DNA of 64,000 bases from Fomitopsis serialis. Taxonomy: Eukaryota; Basidiomycota; Agaricomycetes; Polyporales; Fomitopsidaceae. Positions within the stretch are counted from its first letter, which is position 1. Each line of letters starts with the position of its first letter. The DNA lies in the NCBI RefSeq assembly GCF_022376445.1, contig NW_025954974.1, forward strand, positions 248,001 through 312,000. The letters are read 5' to 3'. The notes under the pieces are model-generated. The model did no database searches. It saw only the letters and a list, made by a program, of their open reading frames with translations, and was not told the DNA's origin. A program made the translations under genes and the position numbers. This document shows positions 58,768 through 64,000 of the stretch, piece after piece.

Positions 58768-60648
58768 TTACAACTGCATATCGACGTTGATCTGGACGGC
58801 CTTGACGTGCGTGTAGCTGCGAATTGAGGGAGGGTCAGGCCTGCATCCAACACAGAAGCAACACACCCAAAACGAAAAAACGACGCACTTCGCCAACGCG
58901 TACTCGCCAAGCTCCCTGCCGATCCCGCTCTGCTTGTACCCACCGAACGGCACCGCCGTATGGAGGTGGTTCACGCAGTTCACCCACACCGTGCCCGCCT
59001 TGAGCCGGTTCGCCGTGCGCACCGCCTTCACGATGTCGCGCGTGAACACCGCCGCGGCGAGCCCGTACAGCGTGTCGTTCGCCTGCGCGATGATGTCGTC
59101 CTCGTCCCGGAACTTCGCCACGACGCCCACGGGCCCGAAGATCTCCTCGCGCACGATCCGCATGTGCGGCTTCACGTCCGTGAAGATCGTCGGCTGGATG
59201 AAGTACCCCTCCGACCCGATCCGCTCGCCGCCGTGGTGCAGCGTCGCGCCCTCCTCCTGCCCGGTCTTGATGTAGCCCATGATCCGCTGCGCACGCGGCC
59301 GTCAGCACCCGCGCGGGACGTGTAGCGCGCCGGGGAAGGACGCACCTCGTACTGCACCTGGGACACCTGCGGGCCCTGGAAGTTGTCCGGGTCGAACGGG
59401 TCACCGACCTTGACGTTCCGCGTGTACTCCGTGAACCGGTGCAGGAACTCGTCGTAGATCTTCTCGTGCACGAAGATCCGCGAGCCCGCGCAGCACACCT
59501 GGCCGTGGTTGAAGCTGCCGGCGGAAGCGGAGCGCCCAAGTCAGCGAATCACGTCATGCAAGACACGGATGAACGCACAAAATGCCGAACGCGGCCCACT
59601 TGACGGCGTCGTCGAGGTTGCAGTCGTCGAAGATGACGTTCGGGCTCTTGCCGCCGAGCTCGAGCGTGACGTTCTTGAGGTTCGACTTCGCCGCCGCCTC
59701 CATGATCTTCCGCCCGACGAGCGTGCTGCCCGTGAACGCGATCTGCGCGGACAGATGAGCGCTCCCCGGGGCGTGCAACTACGGCCACGGAACGCACCTT
59801 CTCGATGTCCATGTGCTCGGCGATGGACTGGCCGACGACGTTGCCGTAGCCGTTGACGATGTTGACGACACCGGGGGGGAAGCCGGCCTCCTGGATGTAC
59901 TTCGCGACGAAGAGCGCGGAGAGCGGCGTGAACTCGGAGGGCTTCAAGACGACGGTGTTACCCGTCGCGAGCGCTGGGCCGAGCTTCCACGCGAGCATGA
60001 GGACTGTTCATATACGATCGCATTCAATCAGTGAGATCCCATCGCGCGCAAATCCACCACGTGGTGGTCGAAGGGCGGAACACGCACTGGGGAAGTTCCA
60101 GGGGATGATCTGTCCGACGACGCCAATGGGCTCGTGGCGGGTGTAGACGAGCTGGGCCTCGGAGGTCTCGATGGTCTTGCCCTGGATCTTGTCGGCCCAG
60201 CCGGCGTAGTAGCGGAAGCAGGCGACGACGGCCTGGACGTCTCCCTTTGCGAAGGGGAAGGTCTTGCCGTTGTCGAGGGCCTCGACGCAGGCGATGGCGT
60301 CGGTGTTGTCCTCGATGAGCTGTGCGAGCTTGCCGAGGAGGAGGCCGCGGTCGCTGCCGCGCATGGCGAGTCCGTACGTAGTTTCAAAGGCGTGCTGGGC
60401 CGCCTTGACGGCGGTGTTCACGTCGTCGAGGGTACCCACGCTGATTTTTGTGATCAGCTGGCCGGTAGAAGGGTTGATGACACTGGGAGAGGGTTAACGA
60501 GGCGACAGTGCAATATGGCGGGTGCGTACTCGATGGCCTGTTTGGTGGAGCCGTCCACGAACTTGCCGTTGATGAAGAGGCCGGTGGGGACCTCGACGGT
60601 GCCCTTGAAGACGGGAGTGTTGAAGGTGTGGGTCCAGGTTGACGACAT
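58768..60648 (-). CDS. ALDH: aldehyde dehydrogenase, NAD(P)+-dependent
   Basis: Minus strand, seven exons: 60530-60648, 60088-60482, 59798-60003, 59579-59742, 59346-59514, 58889-59286 and 58768-58816; 499 aa, the standard length. Motifs: [63 protein letters not shown] (general base Glu268), [14 protein letters not shown] (nucleophile Cys302), [13 protein letters not shown] and [19 protein letters not shown]. The residue numbers match mammalian ALDH1/2 exactly. It oxidises aldehydes to acids, probably in the cytosol. No clear mitochondrial presequence is present ([20 protein letters not shown]). All exon phases agree. Confidence 0.93.
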
Positions 60649-60699
60649 GGTGGGCGATAGGGATGGAGGAGAGTTGAGGAGGATGGGACGACGAGGGTG

Positions 60700-60710
60700 G
60701 CTTATAAAGC
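60700..60710 (-). promoter_or_regulatory. TATA-like element of the ALDH gene
   Basis: On the minus strand this reads gctttataag, about 55 bp upstream of the ALDH ATG at 60648. Confidence 0.4.
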
Positions 60711-61275
60711 ATGGGCTGGCGGACTTCCGCAGGGCTGGTGCGGGAAAGTGGAGGAAGAGTCACTTGTCCTGCGCGAAGACATCCTGCTCCTCCGCCAGTT
60801 TCCCGGCCCACGCTTCCGGGATCACCTGCCGCCACCCCTCCCTGTGCGAAGCCATCACACTTGTCAGGGTGCTGACACTGACATCCATGATGACGTACCT
60901 CCGATTCCTCTTCCCTTGCTCGACGCCGACACCGTCTGCGGACCTGCGTCTTGACTGCCCTCAGCACGACCTCGCAGACCTGGCAGGGGCCGGGCACGTG
61001 TCGGTGTCGGTGTCAGTGGCAGGGAGGCGATCGCGTCTGTGGCGTGGGATCCTCGCTCACATGGGCGGTCACGGCGCCCTTCCGTCCGTATATGGCTCTC
61101 TACTTCCCATATCCATCACACACCAGCCATCGTCCGTAGTCGCGGCGGGGCGCGCCTCGACCGGCTGGGCGTGTTCCCCGCACTATGCAGTCGGCTCCCC
61201 GCACTAGTCGACAGGGGCGCATCTGATGCCCCGTACTACCCCACCCCCGGTATCCGGCAGCCTCGCGACGCCCCT
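60711..61275. other. intergenic, ALDH upstream region
   Basis: Open frames on both strands are GC-driven. No gene is recognised. Confidence 0.4.
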
Positions 61276-61873
61276 CTCTCCCTCCGTCGGAAAAGCGATC
61301 TCCCATGACGCACGGACCTGCAAGGGGGTATAATTGAACGCGGAATGAAATCCTGAGCTAATATTGACGCGGTGATAAGCAGAGGCGTTAGCTTCTCGAA
61401 AGCGCACGCTGCGCAGCTTGTAAGGTGCAGAGACCGGCCGATGTCTCAGGGAGCGTCAATTTGGTCACTGCGATCCGTCCGACTAGATTCCGGGGAAGAC
61501 TGTTTTGTTAACTCGCAGTCTCCTTGAGCGAAACATGCCTTACTGAAGCAGGTACAACACCGCTGTCGCATGAGGGGCTTGATGCAGTCCAACCCTCTTT
61601 CCGCCGGAACAGCGATCTCCATAAACGCACGGACCTGCGAGGGGTGATTGAACGCGAGATGAAATTCTGAGCATTGACGCGGCGATAAAGCCGTTTGCTT
61701 CTCACCGTCAGGGACTTGAAGCGCACACTGCGCAGCTTGCAAAGAGACCGACCGACTGTGTCTCAAGGAGCGTCGACCCGGTTCGTCCGTCTACGACTCG
61801 GAGAAGACTGTTCCATTGGCTCGGAGAAGTCAGTGTCAACGAAACGTACCTCCTCGAAACAGGTATGCCCAGC
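61276..61873. repeat. two diverged tandem copies of about 0.3 kb
   Basis: Unit 1 (about 61276-61560) and unit 2 (about 61592-61873) share, in order: gcgatctcc, acgcacggacctgc, gattgaacgcg or attgaacgcgg, atgaaat..ctgagc, attgacgcgg, a ctgcgcagcttg block, gagacc..gtctca..ggagcg, ggaagactgtt or agaagactgtt, and a gaaac..cgaaacaggt block. They are non-coding and unidentified. Confidence 0.65.
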
Positions 61874-63320
61874 TGGCGTACATCGACCGCCGAGCACCAG
61901 GTCCTAAGACTTCCTTCCATCTTCTATCATTCAGCAGTTCGAAATGAGAATACGTCGTGACCCACTTAACTCAGATACCAACCCTCGCAGAGCCCGCTGA
62001 CGGCGATACCGCGCCCATCACCTAGCCCACAATCCCCGCAAATGAAATGTCGGGCGCCTCAGTGAACCGTCTCAGGACGTGCGCTCCGCCTTCGCGCGGT
62101 GATTGGTATGGATCCTTGGTATGGATCCCGAAAGCTGTGCTGTAACGTAAGGAACCGGGGCCGAGAAGGAGAGAACCGGGAGCCGTATAGCGTCCGCCAA
62201 CTTTCCGTATACATATTAATTGTCGAGGAGAAGTGTGCGAGCGAGCGGGCGACTGTGGTTGCGCGTGAGACCGAGATGTCGACAGTCGAATAGAGGATGA
62301 GACCATCCGAAGGAGTAGTACGCCGCTTCAGATGGGCCGACACCAACGTGATCGTCCAGCGCGGATGTGCCAAGCGTCGACACAAGTATCAGAGTGCGAC
62401 ACAGACTACGTACGATTCGCCGGAAGGGTTCGGAGCACGTCAAAGCCTTCCCGCAGCATCAGACAACTACAGTCAGGAGTCATCGCAATCATAAAGAAAA
62501 ACACAGTTGACTTGCCGCACATCCTGTAAGCATCCCCCATCGAATGCATCAGATGCGCCGCGTCCCCGTCCCCACAAGTACCCCACGGGGTCGCCGAACA
62601 CGCACCATGGCCAATCTTCCGATCGGCGGAGCCCCTGTCGAAGTCCATACATACGCCCCCGGTAATGAAGTGGCCGGGAGCCGTAGCGCAAGGTGCCAGC
62701 GGGGCATTTGCATTGGGGATGGCGAGGTTCGCGATCGACCGGACGTGGGCCCTGTCTCGCCCCGCGGCATCCTAGCGGGTTGCGAGCGAGGGACTTGGCA
62801 CTCTGACAGGCCGACCCGGAGGTCCGTGCCATGAGCAATGGCCTGAGGGGTTTGTGTCAGGATAGCGAGGGCGTGACCTTAGCTGCTGGATTCGTGGCAG
62901 ACTCGGAGCTGGTTCATTCAGAGAAGCTCACTGTGACGAAGCGATGATGAGCAAGTCTACTGCGTCCCAGAAAGAGGGACATAAAATGCTCACCGCTTAC
63001 GGCACCCTGGAGTGTACCGTTGTTTCAAGAGTGATCAGCCCCGAGTGCCGACAACAGAAAAAATCATGATGTGCTGCCGCAGTGGCTTCGCACTTCGCAA
63101 TTCCACTGGCAGCCAGTGTTGCGGCGGTGATAGCACACCAGTGGAGCAAGCAGGGCCAAGGTTGTGGGATGCAAGGAAGCACCTCTGATAGAGAGACAAC
63201 ACAGGAGCACTGACGCAGGGACATGCCACCCAACAAAGAAACATATCCGTCACTCACTGCAAGTTATCGACCAAAGACACGGCCAGCCCCTTGTCTCCTC
63301 CCATACTACCGAGCAACCGC
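61874..63320. other. intergenic, no supported gene
   Basis: Overlapping open frames at 62470-62840 on both strands have no similarity and no codon bias. No RNA gene is recognised. Confidence 0.4.
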
Positions 63321-64000
63321 TCACTCCTCCGCGAACTGCACTTCTCGCGCCTCGCCCGCCTTCCACGCCCCGCCGCCCTCCGCGCCCCGCCAGCGCATCT
63401 CGACCTCCTCGAAGACCTCCACGCGCTTCGTCTCGACGAAGCCGAGCTTCGCGAAGAGCGCGATGCTGGGCGCGTTCCGCATGCCGATGCGCGCGACGAG
63501 GGCCGTGCGGGGGATCGGGGGCAGGGCGTCACGTGGAGAGCCACTCAGGGGAGGGCGACGGGGGGCGGAGGTCGCGTAGGAGAGGAAGAGCTGGAGGACG
63601 GTGTGTGCGAGGCCGCGGCGGCGGTAGGCTGGTTCTGTCAGCGTGGTAAGCCGAGTGCGCGGGATCCAGCAGACGATGTATATTCTGTCAGGGGCCGAGT
63701 CGGGAGAGCAAGGGATGAGCAGCGCACCGGCGATCATGATCTCCACTTCCGCCTCGAAGTCCTCGTCGGCGGATCGCCTTTCAGGAAGAGGTTCACGTCC
63801 CCGATCATGGAGAGGTCTTGCAACCAGCTGGCGTCTGTCGTTGATTCGCGTTCGGACGTGCTTGTGGACGGTTGAGAGGACGCGGCTTGCTCGTTGGCGA
63901 GGATGATAAACGTCAGTTCTGTGAGGCCGAGTCAACGCTTCAGGAGCACTTTGTATGATTGGGACAGACGTACTATCTTCGTCTTCTCTCCATTTCCCTG
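63321..64000 (-). CDS. NAT9: NAT9-like N-acetyltransferase, 5' end outside the window, frameshifted
   Basis: Minus strand exons: 63974 to beyond 64000 (..WREDEDK), 63728-63919 and 63321-63634. The first and second join as DEDKLTFIILA. The second encodes DLSMIGDVNLFLKGD, then ADEDFEAEVEIMIAE. The third has EPAYRRRGLAHTVLQLFLSY (acetyl-CoA binding motif A), LVARIGMRNAPSIALFAKLG and FVETKRVEVFEEVEMRW. These are the landmarks of NAT9-like GNAT acetyltransferases. The frame of MIGDVNLFLKGD and the frame of EDFEAEVEIMIA differ by one base near 63780-63790, with no usable intron between. The gene may therefore be broken, or one base may be misread. The first exons lie past the end of the window. Confidence 0.75.
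   Translation of the reverse strand, partial: GKWREDEDSTSVPIIQSAPEALTRPHRTDVYHPRQRASRVLSTVHKHVRTRINDRRQLVARPLHDRGREPLPERRSADEDFEAEVEIMIAGALLIPCSPDSAPDRIYIVCWIPRTRLTTLTEPAYRRRGLAHTVLQLFLSYATSAPRRPPLSGSPRDALPPIPRTALVARIGMRNAPSIALFAKLGFVETKRVEVFEEVEMRWRGAEGGGAWKAGEAREVQFAEE

Noticed and set aside
62473..62838. Overlapping frames of about 100 codons on both strands
   Set aside because: Both strands open at once, Arg/Pro-rich, no recognised domain.
63760..63800. A mini-intron explaining the NAT9 frame break
   Set aside because: The only GT donor (gtgaac) would give an intron of about 37 nt, shorter than any other here, and would remove the conserved VNLFL.

Overview
The window is nuclear DNA of a filamentous basidiomycete, probably an agaricomycete (mushroom or polypore class). 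The signs are many 50-65 bp GT-AG introns, one adenylate-forming reductase (NRPS-like), long serine-rich ATG4 and Rab proteins, and an expanded F-box family. All gene models below were spliced by hand. For most of them the exon lengths sum to an intact frame.

Layout. 1-1.8 kb: GC-rich, no convincing gene. 1.8-3.5 kb: F-box gene A (+). 4.1-9.4 kb: an adenylation-thiolation-reductase gene (+) with one 5-bp frameshift, lying between two pieces of a decayed pyridoxamine-phosphate-oxidase-like gene (-). 10-15.2 kb: F-box gene B (-) and its truncated copy C (-). 15.5-21.2 kb: two tandem amino-acid/GABA-type permeases (-). 21.8-26.2 kb: F-box genes F and G (-). 26.7-30.7 kb: PNPOx-like flavoprotein and secreted lysophospholipase (+). 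31.5-36.1 kb: F-box genes D1 and E1 (+). 36.5-41.4 kb: MRH4-type mitochondrial helicase (-), a small membrane protein (-) and a peroxisomal dienoyl-CoA isomerase (+). 42.4-45.7 kb: a duplicated short F-box-type gene, second copy broken. 46.4-54.3 kb: peroxisomal 2,4-dienoyl-CoA reductase (-), a Rab7-like GTPase with a huge insert (+) and ATG4 (+). 54.8-58.2 kb: relics, namely an inverted duplicate of F, an orphan F-box exon and a third short-F-box relic. 58.8-60.6 kb: aldehyde dehydrogenase (-). 61.3-61.9 kb: tandem repeat. 63.3-64 kb: NAT9-like acetyltransferase (-), cut by the window edge.

Two themes stand out. First, the conserved housekeeping genes (MRH4, beta-oxidation auxiliaries, Rab, ATG4, ALDH, NAT9) are interspersed with a fast-evolving F-box array of about eleven loci in varying decay. 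All seven longer members that keep their 5' end share one odd gene plan: a short helical exon ending in phase 2, a 10-nt micro-exon, then one long terminal exon. Second, two auxiliary enzymes for peroxisomal oxidation of unsaturated fatty acids lie 5 kb apart, separated only by the F-box duplicates. Near-identical duplicated blocks, one inverted pair and several tandem pairs, explain most of the remaining structure.
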